A DNA stretch of 64,000 nucleotides, taken from contig NZ_PJIN01000012.1 in NCBI RefSeq assembly GCF_002929705.1, positions 26,983 to 90,982 on the forward strand. The letters run 5' to 3'. Every line of letters begins with the position of its first letter. Positions within the stretch are counted from its first letter, which is position 1. The notes under the pieces were generated by a model. The model was not told the origin of the DNA. It did not search any database and saw only the letters and a list, made by a program, of their open reading frames with translations. Below, in pieces: positions 1 to 7,213 of the stretch. This DNA comes from Arthrobacter sp. N199823. Lineage in GTDB: Bacteria; Actinomycetota; Actinomycetes; Actinomycetales; Micrococcaceae. The position numbers and the translations under genes were made by a program.

Positions 1-1
1 T

Positions 2-241
2 CTCAAGACTGACTCCGCCACGTTGACCTCAATCCTGACCTACCACGTCGTCCCCGGCCAGCTCGCCCCGAGCAAGATCGATGGCAAGCACGCAACCGCT
101 GAAGGCAGCGAGCTTGAGGTCACTGGCAGCGGCGACAACTTGATGGTCAACGGCGCCAAGGTCATCTGCGGTGGCGTCAAGACCGCCAATGCAACTGTGT
201 ACCTGATCGACACCGTGTTGATGCCCCCGGCAAAGAAGTAG
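2..241 (+). CDS. Fasciclin (FAS1) domain protein, C-terminal part only
   Basis: The frame is open from the window edge and ends at a TAG, so the start lies upstream. The visible 79 residues carry the second conserved FAS1 block: ILTYHVVPGQL, then a GSELEVTGSG-like strand, and the ending YLIDTVLMPP. This closely resembles the secreted MPT70/MPT83 proteins of mycobacteria. FAS1 domains act outside the cell in adhesion or surface interactions. In mycobacteria the MPT70/83 genes are the main targets of SigK, and here a sigK-like gene follows 50 bp downstream. A signal peptide or lipobox would be outside the window, so export is inferred from the family. Confidence 0.9.
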   Translation, partial: LKTDSATLTSILTYHVVPGQLAPSKIDGKHATAEGSELEVTGSGDNLMVNGAKVICGGVKTANATVYLIDTVLMPPAKK

Positions 242-290
242 CACCTGTTTCACAGAACAAATTGCAACACCTTACGAAGGAAATGTGCTC

Positions 291-902
291 GTGGGTACAG
301 ATCATGACAAAGTAGACACTATGCGTTTACCTTGGATGCGGTCCGTTGAACCGTTGGTTCCCCCGACCCATGAGGATTTGATCCGCCTCGTCGCCCTTGG
401 CGACGAGGCGGCCTTCGAAGAACTGTACGATGCCGTAGCTCCGCGAGTATATGGTCTGGTAAGACGCGTTGTCCGCGATCAAGCCCAGAGTGAAGAGGTC
501 ACGCAAGAAATTTTTGTTGACGTCTGGGCACAGGCCTCTCGCTTTGATGCGGACAGAGGCAAAGCAATGTCTTGGATTCTCGTTATCGCCCACCGCAGAG
601 CTGTCGACAGAGTTCGCGCAAGCCAGGCAAGTTCCGATAGGGATCTTCGCCAGGGAATCAAGGAGTATCAGGAGAGTTACGACGACGTCGCTGACACTGT
701 GGAAAAGCAGATGGAAGCAGCTCGAGTCCGTAAGGCCCTCGATACACTCACAGAGCCACAACGGGAAGCAATCAGCTTGGCCTACTACGGTGGATACACC
801 CACCAGGAAGTGGCTGAGTTGCTCAAAATCCCTGTAGGTACTGTAAAAACAAGAATTCGTGATGGCATGATCAGGCTAAGAGATAAGTTAGGGGTGGCGT
901 GA
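291..902 (+). CDS. sigK: ECF RNA polymerase sigma factor, SigK family
   Basis: An ECF sigma factor of about 203 residues with region 2 (residues about 35-105, including the SWILVIAHRRAVDRVR stretch) and a C-terminal region 4 helix-turn-helix (LTEPQREAISLAYYGGYTHQEVA, then GTVKTRIRDGM, given here as separate pieces). It should direct polymerase to extracytoplasmic stress promoters and be held inactive by the membrane protein encoded next. The open frame also has a GTG at 285, but AAGGA at 277-281 is only 3 nt from that codon and 9 nt from the GTG at 291, so 291 is preferred. The stop overlaps the anti-sigma start, indicating translational coupling. Confidence 0.9.
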   Translation: MGTDHDKVDTMRLPWMRSVEPLVPPTHEDLIRLVALGDEAAFEELYDAVAPRVYGLVRRVVRDQAQSEEVTQEIFVDVWAQASRFDADRGKAMSWILVIAHRRAVDRVRASQASSDRDLRQGIKEYQESYDDVADTVEKQMEAARVRKALDTLTEPQREAISLAYYGGYTHQEVAELLKIPVGTVKTRIRDGMIRLRDKLGVA

Positions 903-1684
903 TGGAAAAGCAACTGCATTTACTGACCGGCTCCTACGCATTGAACTCGCTCACCAACGGAGAGCGCAGTGCCTTCGAACGACATGCACTCAACGATGCC
1001 GAAACCTTGGAAGAGGTGCGTAGTCTCAGCGAGACGGCCGCAATGTTGGCCTTCGGACTTGACGAAGAGACCCCTCCGCCGGCCCTGAAGCAGAATGTCA
1101 TGGCTGCCATCCGCAACACTCGCCAACTTCCATCCAGTGCAGTAGTCCGCGACATTTCCTCGGCTCGAAGTTCCTCCGCACGTAATCGCGGAAACACTAC
1201 CGAGCGAAGCCGCTGGGTGCCAGCGCTGAGCGCGGCAGCAGCACTGGCAATCTTCGCTGGAGTAGGCGTGGGCGGCTGGGCTATTGGTCAGAATTCCTCG
1301 GACCAAGAGGCACGGCAACAATTGGCAGCATCCCAGGCGCAACAAGAGGCCATGCTGACCATCATGAACTCTCCCGACGCCAAAATTGCAACGTCAGAAA
1401 TTTCCGACGGCGCTACAGTGACTGTCGCATCTTCTAGCAAAGCAAATAAAGCCGCCATCATGGTCAACGGAATGCCCCCAGCGCCCCAAGGCAAGATTTA
1501 TGAGCTGTGGTTCATTTCTGCAGCAGGTGCGGTCTCCGCCGGAATGATGGACAGCAACCGAGAGCCCGCCATGCAGATACTTAACGGTGAAATGGGCGGC
1601 GCTACGCATATAGGCATCACCGTTGAGCCGCTGGGCGGCTCAGAGAAGCCGACCACAACACCAATCTTGGTACAGGAAATCTAG
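902..1684 (+). CDS. rskA: Anti-sigma-K factor RskA family
   Basis: A single-pass membrane anti-sigma factor of about 260 residues. The N-terminal part (1-90) is the cytoplasmic sigma-binding region. One hydrophobic helix lies at about 107-128 (ALSAAAALAIFAGVGVGGWA). The outer C-terminal domain has the RskA signature around IYELWFISAAG and ends in a typical extracellular beta domain. In the family, regulated proteolysis of RskA releases SigK. The ATG at 902 overlaps the sigK TGA (TGATG); a GTG three bases earlier is an alternative start. A strong terminator follows at once, so sigK-rskA forms one unit. Confidence 0.9.
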   Translation: MEKQLHLLTGSYALNSLTNGERSAFERHALNDAETLEEVRSLSETAAMLAFGLDEETPPPALKQNVMAAIRNTRQLPSSAVVRDISSARSSSARNRGNTTERSRWVPALSAAAALAIFAGVGVGGWAIGQNSSDQEARQQLAASQAQQEAMLTIMNSPDAKIATSEISDGATVTVASSSKANKAAIMVNGMPPAPQGKIYELWFISAAGAVSAGMMDSNREPAMQILNGEMGGATHIGITVEPLGGSEKPTTTPILVQEI

Positions 1685-1692
1685 ATTCCATG

Positions 1693-1720
1693 GGCCTCCG
1701 GAGCAATCCGGAGGCCTTTT
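1693..1720 (+). terminator. Rho-independent terminator after rskA
   Basis: A perfect 10-bp stem, GGCCTCCGGA / TCCGGAGGCC, with a GCAA tetraloop and followed by TTTT, 8 bases after the rskA stop. It separates sigK-rskA from the downstream molybdoenzyme gene. Confidence 0.85.
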
Positions 1721-1726
1721 CGCTCC

Positions 1727-1746
1727 GAAGTACCTGCAAGTACTTC
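1727..1746. promoter_or_regulatory. Inverted repeat upstream of the molybdoenzyme gene
   Basis: GAAGTAC, six spacer bases, then GTACTTC form a 7-bp inverted repeat 48 bp before the ATG of the oxidoreductase, inside its only upstream intergenic space. It could be an operator. No regulator is identified and the two arms could occur by chance. Confidence 0.35.
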
Positions 1747-1794
1747 TACCAGCTGAGACAGCGGTAGCCACGCAAACGTTCTAAGGAGCCTGTT

Positions 1795-3378
1795 ATGGGC
1801 AAGCGGAGCACGGAAAATACCTCACGAGATTGGCGCGGAACTCTCTTCGGCGCCCTGGCCGGTGTCATATCGGCAGGAGTTCTCTTTGCCATCGCCGAAT
1901 TCCTGTCGGCATTCTTTGGCGCCGCGTCCTCGCCACTGACAGCGGTGGGATCGACCTTCATCGACTTCACCCCGGCATGGATGAAGAACTTCGCCATCGC
2001 CACCTTCGGCACTAACGACAAGTTCGTTTTGCTCCTCTCCATGGGTATCGTGGCCGCAGCATTGTCCGCCGTCGCCGGGATCGTGGCCCGCAAGAAATTC
2101 GCCGCCGGGGCCACCATGGTGGTGGCCTTCGCGGTCGTCATGGCCGTGTGCATCCTCACCCGGGCCAGCGCCGGAATTGCTGACGTCTTCCCCTTGCTGA
2201 TGGGTACCGTTGGCGGTCTCTTGGCTCTGCGCTTCCTAAGCCAGAGCGCGCGCACCACCTCCAGTACCAGTACGACGGCGAACCCGCCTACCGCAGCCGA
2301 GCAGACTCCCAGCCGGCGCACCTTCCTGGTGAGGTCGGCGCTAGTGGCCGGGGCCGCCGTCGTGGTTGGCTTTGGTGGCACTGTCATCAACGGTGCTCGC
2401 AACACGGCCCTTGCCGTCCGCGCAACGCTGAAGCTTCCCGCACCCAAAACCACGGCAGCCGCACTGCCCACCGGTGTGCAGGCGCCCGTGGAAGGTGTCA
2501 CCCCCTTTGTGACACCCAATGATGATTTCTACCGCATCGATACTGCTCTCGCCGTGCCGGACATTGATCCGGCAAACTGGCAGCTGCGCGTGCACGGCAT
2601 GGTCGAGGAGGAATTCACCATTGGCTTTGATGAGCTGCTGGCACAAGATCTCATCGAGTCCTATGTGACGCTGACATGTGTATCCAATGTGGTGGGCGGA
2701 AATCTGGCCGGCAATGCCAAGTGGCTGGGTTATCCCCTGCGTGAGGTGTTGGCCCGGGCCAAGCCCACGGCAGGCGCCGACATGGTTCTTTCCACCAGCA
2801 TTGACGGCTTTAGCGCATCCACTCCACTGCCAGTGTTGCAGGATGACCGCGATGCCATATTGGCCGTGGGCATGAACGGCGAGCCCCTGCCCCTCGAGCA
2901 CGGTTTCCCTGTGCGCATGGTGGTTCCGGGCCTATACGGATTCGTCTCGGCCACCAAGTGGGTGGTTGACCTGGAAGTGACAACCTTTGCCCAGAGTGCA
3001 GGGTACTGGACCTCCCGAGGTTGGAACTCCCACGGACCCATCAAGACCGCGTCTCGGGTGGAGGTTCCGCGGGCACTAGGCCGGGTTCCTGCCGGTTCAG
3101 TCCCCATTGGCGGCAGTGCTTGGGCTCAGACCAAGGGAATTTCCAAGGTTGAGGTCCAAATTGACGACGGCGCCTGGCAGGAAGCCACGCTGGCTGCGGA
3201 AGCCTCGGTGGACACCTGGCGTCAGTGGTCGTACATCTGGGACAACGCTCCTGCTGGAACTCACAAGGTGCGGGTGCGTGCCTACGATGCGGACGGCACC
3301 ATCCAAATCCAGGATCAGGCTCCCCCAGAGCCAGATGGTTCCACCGGTTGGCACTCCATTACGTTCAACGTAACCTGA
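1795..3378 (+). CDS. Membrane-anchored molybdopterin-dependent oxidoreductase (sulfite oxidase fold)
   Basis: A 527-residue protein with four predicted membrane helices in the first 150 residues. A twin-arginine-like SRRTFLVRSAL segment at about 173 leads into a fifth hydrophobic stretch, and the catalytic domain spans about 215-527. The catalytic part has the SUOX/YedY pattern: NDDFYRIDTAL near the start, TLTCVSN with the presumed Mo-ligand cysteine at about 295, LPLEHGFPVRMVVPG, and a C-terminal immunoglobulin-like dimerisation domain. The likely role is an extracytoplasmic Mo-cofactor reductase or oxidase; the substrate is unknown. AAGGAG at 1782-1787 supports the ATG. The link to the preceding SigK module is by position only. 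Confidence 0.9.
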   Translation: MGKRSTENTSRDWRGTLFGALAGVISAGVLFAIAEFLSAFFGAASSPLTAVGSTFIDFTPAWMKNFAIATFGTNDKFVLLLSMGIVAAALSAVAGIVARKKFAAGATMVVAFAVVMAVCILTRASAGIADVFPLLMGTVGGLLALRFLSQSARTTSSTSTTANPPTAAEQTPSRRTFLVRSALVAGAAVVVGFGGTVINGARNTALAVRATLKLPAPKTTAAALPTGVQAPVEGVTPFVTPNDDFYRIDTALAVPDIDPANWQLRVHGMVEEEFTIGFDELLAQDLIESYVTLTCVSNVVGGNLAGNAKWLGYPLREVLARAKPTAGADMVLSTSIDGFSASTPLPVLQDDRDAILAVGMNGEPLPLEHGFPVRMVVPGLYGFVSATKWVVDLEVTTFAQSAGYWTSRGWNSHGPIKTASRVEVPRALGRVPAGSVPIGGSAWAQTKGISKVEVQIDDGAWQEATLAAEASVDTWRQWSYIWDNAPAGTHKVRVRAYDADGTIQIQDQAPPEPDGSTGWHSITFNVT

Positions 3379-3427
3379 GCCGTGTCTAGCGGTGTCCGCA
3401 GCCAGTGTCCACGGAGTGTGTCAAATG

Positions 3428-3456
3428 TTGGGGACACCTACCGCCGTCGATAGACT
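3428..3456 (+). promoter_or_regulatory. Leaderless promoter of dapD
   Basis: TTGGGG (3428-3433) and TAGACT (3451-3456) are separated by 17 bp. The first base of TAGACT is 12 nt before the dapD ATG, which places the transcript start on the start codon. There is no Shine-Dalgarno sequence. Confidence 0.65.
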
Positions 3457-3462
3457 TGGTCC

Positions 3463-4452
3463 ATGACTGAAACTGAGCTGCTGACAGACCGTTCCGCCCA
3501 TGGCTTTGGCCTTGCCACGATCGCCGATTCCGGCGCTGTGCTCGATGTCTGGTTCCCGGCGCCTGCACTCGGCACCGGAACAGATATCTTGGGCCGGACC
3601 CCTGAGGCCAGCGGAGATCTCACGGCCTTGGCTGAAAATGGCACCGACACCGATCGCGGCGTCACCCAAAGCGTGGTGTTCGCCCAGATCAACCTCGACG
3701 CCGAACCCGCCGACGCTGCCGACGCTTACCTCCGCCTGCACCTGCTCTCGCACCGGCTGGTCACGCCCAACAGCATCAACTTGGATGGCATCTTCGGCAA
3801 GCTGAGCAACGTGGTCTGGACCAACTTCGGTCCGGCCGCCGTTGAAGGATTTGAAATGACACGCGCCAAATTGCGCCGCCGCGGAAACGTCACGGTCTTC
3901 TCCGTGGATAAGTTCCCGCGCATGGTGGACTACGTGGTTCCGGCAGGAGTCCGCATTGGCGACGCCGACCGTGTCCGTCTGGGCGCTCACCTCGCCGAAG
4001 GCACCACCGTCATGCATGAAGGATTCGTAAACTTCAATGCAGGAACCTTGGGTACTTCCATGGTGGAAGGCCGCATCTCCGCTGGAGTAGTCGTAGGCGA
4101 TGGCACCGACGTTGGCGGCGGCGCCTCCATCATGGGCACCCTATCCGGTGGCGGCCGTGAGCGAGTGGCACTGGGCGAGCGCGTTTTGCTCGGCGCAAAC
4201 TCTGGCGTGGGCATCAGCATTGGCCACGACTCCGTTGTAGAAGCTGGTCTGTATGTTACGGCCGGTACGCGCGTGCGGGTTTTGGGGCCCAAGAACGACG
4301 ACGGCGAGGAGACCACTGTGATTGTGAAGGCCAGCGAGCTCTCCGGCGTCCCGAACCTCTTGTTCCGCCGTAATTCAACGTCAGGCGGCGTGGAGGTTCT
4401 GCCGCGTCACGGCACAACAGTTGCCCTGAATGAAAGCTTGCATGCCAACTAA
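3463..4452 (+). CDS. dapD: 2,3,4,5-Tetrahydropyridine-2,6-dicarboxylate N-succinyltransferase
   Basis: The actinobacterial-type DapD of 329 residues transfers succinyl from succinyl-CoA to tetrahydrodipicolinate in the lysine and diaminopimelate pathway, in the cytoplasm. An N-terminal alpha/beta domain is followed by a left-handed beta-helix of hexapeptide repeats from about 165 to 270 ([47 protein letters not shown]) and a C-terminal strand. The next enzyme of the route, DapC, is encoded at 8.7-9.9 kb on the other strand, and gltA between them feeds the same central metabolism. Translation is probably leaderless (TAGACT at -12). Confidence 0.95.
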   Translation: MTETELLTDRSAHGFGLATIADSGAVLDVWFPAPALGTGTDILGRTPEASGDLTALAENGTDTDRGVTQSVVFAQINLDAEPADAADAYLRLHLLSHRLVTPNSINLDGIFGKLSNVVWTNFGPAAVEGFEMTRAKLRRRGNVTVFSVDKFPRMVDYVVPAGVRIGDADRVRLGAHLAEGTTVMHEGFVNFNAGTLGTSMVEGRISAGVVVGDGTDVGGGASIMGTLSGGGRERVALGERVLLGANSGVGISIGHDSVVEAGLYVTAGTRVRVLGPKNDDGEETTVIVKASELSGVPNLLFRRNSTSGGVEVLPRHGTTVALNESLHAN

Positions 4453-4491
4453 AGTCACGCTCGCAGTGCAGTCTCACGAGGGTGGCCGGCC

Positions 4492-5379
4492 ATGAAAAGC
4501 CGTGCCGCCCTCGGCTGGCTCACGGTCCTTGTCTTGGCTGCGGGCGCACTCATCGCCGGTGGCGTGTGGCTTTCCAACACCTTCAAGGACGCCCTGGCGC
4601 CAGGTCTTGCTTTGGGTTGCACCGCCACGGTAGGGGGTGGGGACTATTCGCTGGCACTGGATCAAACCGAGAATGCTGCGCTCATATCCACCATCGCCAC
4701 ACAACGCGGCATGCCAGCCCGCGCGGCAAGTATTGCTCTAGCCACGGCTATGCAGGAATCTCGATTGCGCAACATCGATTACGGTGATCTGGATTCTGTA
4801 GGGCTATTCCAGCAGCGTCCCTCGCAGGAGTGGGGCACGGTGGCACAAATTATGGATCCGGTATATTCCACCAACGCGTTTTATGATGTTCTCGCGCAAG
4901 TACCGAACTACGTGAATCTGCCCATTAACGACGCCGCTCAAATTGTTCAGCGCTCAGGGTTCCCTCATGCTTATGCACAACATGAGCCGCTTTCTCGTGC
5001 GTTTGCCTCCGCATTGACAGGACAGTCTCCACACGCACTGAATTGCACACTTGCTCCCGTCACCGCTGTGAGTCCCCCTGAGCAGCTCATCACTGCCGCG
5101 CAGGGCGCCGTAGGCCAAGTAGTTGCAAGTACCTCCAGCAGCGCCGCTGGTGACACGGTGCTGCTCGAGGTGGATGAGGCCAATGGTTGGCGGCTGGCCC
5201 ACTGGGCGTTGGCCTACGCGAACCAATTGGGGATTAGCCAAATCAACTACGCCGGGTACAGCTGGGACAGGGACGCCATTACTGACGGCCACAATGTTGG
5301 TTGGCAAGCAAGCGAGGACGTGAGCGCCGGAGCTGTCTCGATCCTTTTACCTTCCTCTGTGACTGTGCCCGCCGGTTAG
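4492..5379 (+). CDS. Secreted or anchored lysozyme-like (transglycosylase-fold) protein
   Basis: A 295-residue protein with an N-terminal hydrophobic helix (about 5-28), so exported or membrane anchored. Residues about 85-150 carry ALATAMQESRLRN, DSVGLFQQRPSQEWG and MDPVYSTNAFYDVL. This looks like a catalytic Glu in the E-S-R setting followed by a G-L-F-Q-Q-R-P motif, as in goose-lysozyme or SLT-like folds. Actinobacterial relatives are often annotated only as hypothetical or, without support, as heavy metal transporter. A role in cell-wall cleavage is inferred from the motifs, not shown. It starts 39 bp after dapD, so the two may be cotranscribed, and its stop overlaps the convergent gene by 4 bp. 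Confidence 0.75.
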   Translation: MKSRAALGWLTVLVLAAGALIAGGVWLSNTFKDALAPGLALGCTATVGGGDYSLALDQTENAALISTIATQRGMPARAASIALATAMQESRLRNIDYGDLDSVGLFQQRPSQEWGTVAQIMDPVYSTNAFYDVLAQVPNYVNLPINDAAQIVQRSGFPHAYAQHEPLSRAFASALTGQSPHALNCTLAPVTAVSPPEQLITAAQGAVGQVVASTSSSAAGDTVLLEVDEANGWRLAHWALAYANQLGISQINYAGYSWDRDAITDGHNVGWQASEDVSAGAVSILLPSSVTVPAG

Positions 5380-5987
5380 ACCAGCAAATCCACCACGGGC
5401 TGGACATAGCTGCGGAAGTTTTCCTGATCATCGAGCAGGTGCGAACTCATGATTAACCTGTTGGGTTCTATGAACCAGGCCCGTGGCTCAGCCAACGGGA
5501 CCTCCACAATAGTCAGCGTGAAGTCCCTGGAACTGCGGCCCAGCTCCATTTCCCGGTTCTGAACCAGATCGGCCAGAATCTTGTGCCCACCCAGGGTCTC
5601 GCGTTGCGCGGCCATGCTTGAATACACTTGTTCCTGCTCACGGGACCAACTGACGGCTGCTCCAAAGTGGGCCTGCGCCACCCGTTGCAGTGCCGGTAGG
5701 CCAGCTAATTCAGGGAAATCCGGGGGGCTAATATTTGGCTCATTGCTGGGGTTTGCCTGCAGTAACCGGCTCCACCAAAACTCCCACTGGTCCCGCAGTG
5801 CCGCTACGCCGCCCACACCGGAAATGAGCATGGAATGATCGGCAGCCCGTACGGCCGGGGCCACGTGAGAAAGGGCAGGAGTCCCGGCACCCGCTAATCC
5901 TGCAACATCGCGAAAATACAACGCCATGAGCATGGGTGTGCAGGTATCCAACGTGATCCGCCACCCTGGGCCACCGGTGTGATGCAT
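5376..5987 (-). CDS. Conserved hypothetical protein
   Basis: A soluble-looking 203-residue protein that I do not recognise, with no signal peptide or membrane helix. Visible blocks are TLDTCTPMLMALYFRDVAG near the N terminus, a central FWWSRLLQANP, and a C-terminal TLTIVEVPLAEPRAWF and RLIMSSHLLDD. The tail could form the last beta strands of an enzyme or binding domain. The longest frame runs upstream to 6110, but that extension is encoded by the 32-bp repeat. GGAGGGAG just upstream of the ATG at 5987 fixes the true start. Its stop overlaps the convergent transglycosylase-like gene by 4 bp. Confidence 0.75.
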   Translation of the reverse strand: MHHTGGPGWRITLDTCTPMLMALYFRDVAGLAGAGTPALSHVAPAVRAADHSMLISGVGGVAALRDQWEFWWSRLLQANPSNEPNISPPDFPELAGLPALQRVAQAHFGAAVSWSREQEQVYSSMAAQRETLGGHKILADLVQNREMELGRSSRDFTLTIVEVPLAEPRAWFIEPNRLIMSSHLLDDQENFRSYVQPVVDLLV

Positions 5988-6077
5988 GGTATCTCCCTCC
6001 AGCCGCCGCATGGATGATGCAGCAATCCCACCTCCCAGATTACTCTCAAGCAAGCAACAAGGCACCGTCCCCTCCAG

Positions 6078-6164
6078 ACGCTCCCTCAGCGTTTGGGGGT
6101 TTTCGGCCAACGCTCCATCAGCGTTTGGGGGTTTTCGGCCAACGCTCCCTCAGCGTTTGGGCCA
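6078..6164 (+). repeat. 32-bp tandem repeat, 2.7 copies
   Basis: Three head-to-tail units begin at 6078, 6110 and 6142; the last is cut to 23 bp. Units 1 and 2 differ at one base. Each unit starts with ACGCT-ccctc-AGCGT, a small stem-loop, followed by a G-rich then T-rich tract. The block lies between the TetR gene and the hypothetical gene, and a related block in the opposite orientation lies on the other side of the TetR gene. Confidence 0.9.
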
Positions 6165-6177
6165 ATGGGTATGGAAA

Positions 6178-6801
6178 TCAGGCGGCGAGCAGGGAGGCCA
6201 GATGGCGGCGCAGTGTGGCCTGCCCCTGCTCAGGGGCCGCCCAGGCGGGCTGCAAGACCATGCGCAGGCTCAACCCGTCCAGTAAGCCAATGAGACGTTC
6301 CGCCTCATCCACGGGAACCAACCCGGGAACGGCCAGCGAGCTTTCCATCAGCTGCATGACCACCCGGCCCACCACGGCCCCGGTGGCACGGTAATCGTCC
6401 TGTGCAGCGTCAACGAGCGTTGTGTTGGTGCGGGCATCGAGCATGAACTCCATATGCACCACTGCGTCGGCGCTACGTGCCGCGTCAAGTGGAAGCAGTT
6501 CTTCCAGAACCACTGCGCACTTCTCCAATAAGGCTTCACCATCGGCAGGTAACGCTTCGTCTTCGAGTACTTCCAACTTTTCCAGTGCCCGCAGGTGAAT
6601 CCGCTCCGAGCTGACCCGGAAGGCGAATTCCATGAGCTCCGCTTGATTGTCGAAGTAGTGCCGCACGGAGCCCAGCGCCAGCCCCGCCTCGGCAGCCACA
6701 TTACGTAGCGACGCTTGTGCCAGACCGCTCTCGCGCACAACTCGGAATACGGCATCGGCAACAAGTTCACGGCGGTCATCCGCATTTACAATTTTCGGCA
6801 C
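6178..6801 (-). CDS. TetR/AcrR family transcriptional regulator
   Basis: A 207-residue repressor-type protein. The N-terminal helix-turn-helix spans about 20-50 (SLRNVAAEAGLALGSVRHYF), followed by a ligand-binding helical domain with a BetI-like layout. The start is a GTG. An inverted repeat ACATCT-N10-AGATGT abuts the start, a plausible site for autoregulation. The gene sits alone between two oppositely oriented copies of a 32-bp repeat, so its target is not evident from neighbours. The downstream hypothetical gene and the upstream small membrane gene are candidates only by proximity. Confidence 0.85.
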   Translation of the reverse strand: MPKIVNADDRRELVADAVFRVVRESGLAQASLRNVAAEAGLALGSVRHYFDNQAELMEFAFRVSSERIHLRALEKLEVLEDEALPADGEALLEKCAVVLEELLPLDAARSADAVVHMEFMLDARTNTTLVDAAQDDYRATGAVVGRVVMQLMESSLAVPGLVPVDEAERLIGLLDGLSLRMVLQPAWAAPEQGQATLRRHLASLLAA

Positions 6802-6823
6802 ACATCTTTTTTAGCACAGATGT
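6802..6823. promoter_or_regulatory. Candidate operator of the TetR gene
   Basis: ACATCT and AGATGT are separated by 10 bp immediately upstream of the GTG start, overlapping a TAAAAA tract that may serve as -10. The placement suits autorepression by the TetR protein. Confidence 0.35.
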
Positions 6824-6855
6824 CTCACGAATGCCCATTGCAGAGCGCTCGGAAA

Positions 6856-6918
6856 CACCCCAAAACCCCAAAAGGTGATGGAGCGTTGGCCGAAATACCC
6901 CAAACGCTGAGGGAGCGT
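6856..6918 (-). repeat. Second copy of the 32-bp repeat, inverted
   Basis: Read on the minus strand, 6918-6887 matches the 32-bp unit found at 6078-6164 except for two bases in the G/T tract. A more diverged unit follows at 6886-6856. The two blocks form inverted repeats around the TetR gene, about 690 bp apart. Confidence 0.85.
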
Positions 6919-6930
6919 CGGGAGGGGCGG

Positions 6931-7122
6931 CTACTTCTTGGCCGCGGCGTCCTTCTTCTTGTCGCGGTACAACAGCACCAGCAGAACCAGCATGATGACG
7001 AGCGAGACGATGAAGAACGGCAGGAACACGCTCTTGCCAATCAGCACCATGATCCCCAGCACCACGACGACAATCGGGAAGGCCATGGAGAAGGTATGCA
7101 GCAACAAGGTGGACATTTTCAT
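6931..7122 (-). CDS. Small two-helix membrane protein
   Basis: A 63-residue protein with two hydrophobic helices (about 13-28 and 33-52) and a strongly basic tail (YRDKKKDAAAKK), so probably an inner-membrane protein with the tail inside. No function is recognised. The longer frame starting at 7272 overlaps the gltA terminator and is not credible. Starts at 7122 (ATG AAA ATG) or 7116 are likely; AGGACG lies about 12 nt upstream. It lies downstream of the gltA terminator and upstream of the TetR gene. Confidence 0.6.
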   Translation of the reverse strand: MKMSTLLLHTFSMAFPIVVVVLGIMVLIGKSVFLPFFIVSLVIMLVLLVLLYRDKKKDAAAKK

Positions 7123-7149
7123 GTTTTTTACTTTCGTCCTGATTGACAG

Positions 7150-7194
7150 AAAAAAGGCGGCGGGTGACTCTCCCAAGGAAAAGTCTCCCGCCGC
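7150..7194 (-). terminator. Terminator of gltA
   Basis: On the minus strand, GCGGCGGG pairs with CCCGCCGC. The stem extends by four more pairs after one mismatch, with an apical loop, and is followed by six T. It begins 20 bases after the gltA stop. Confidence 0.85.
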
Positions 7195-7213
7195 AGTCGT
7201 GCTTAAGGCAATG

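Noticed and set aside
6078-6164. Possible CRISPR array
   Set aside because: Units are directly adjacent with no spacers and no cas genes are present.
6014-6394. Plus-strand frames covering the 32-bp repeat
   Set aside because: They translate the tandem repeat and then run antisense to the TetR gene.
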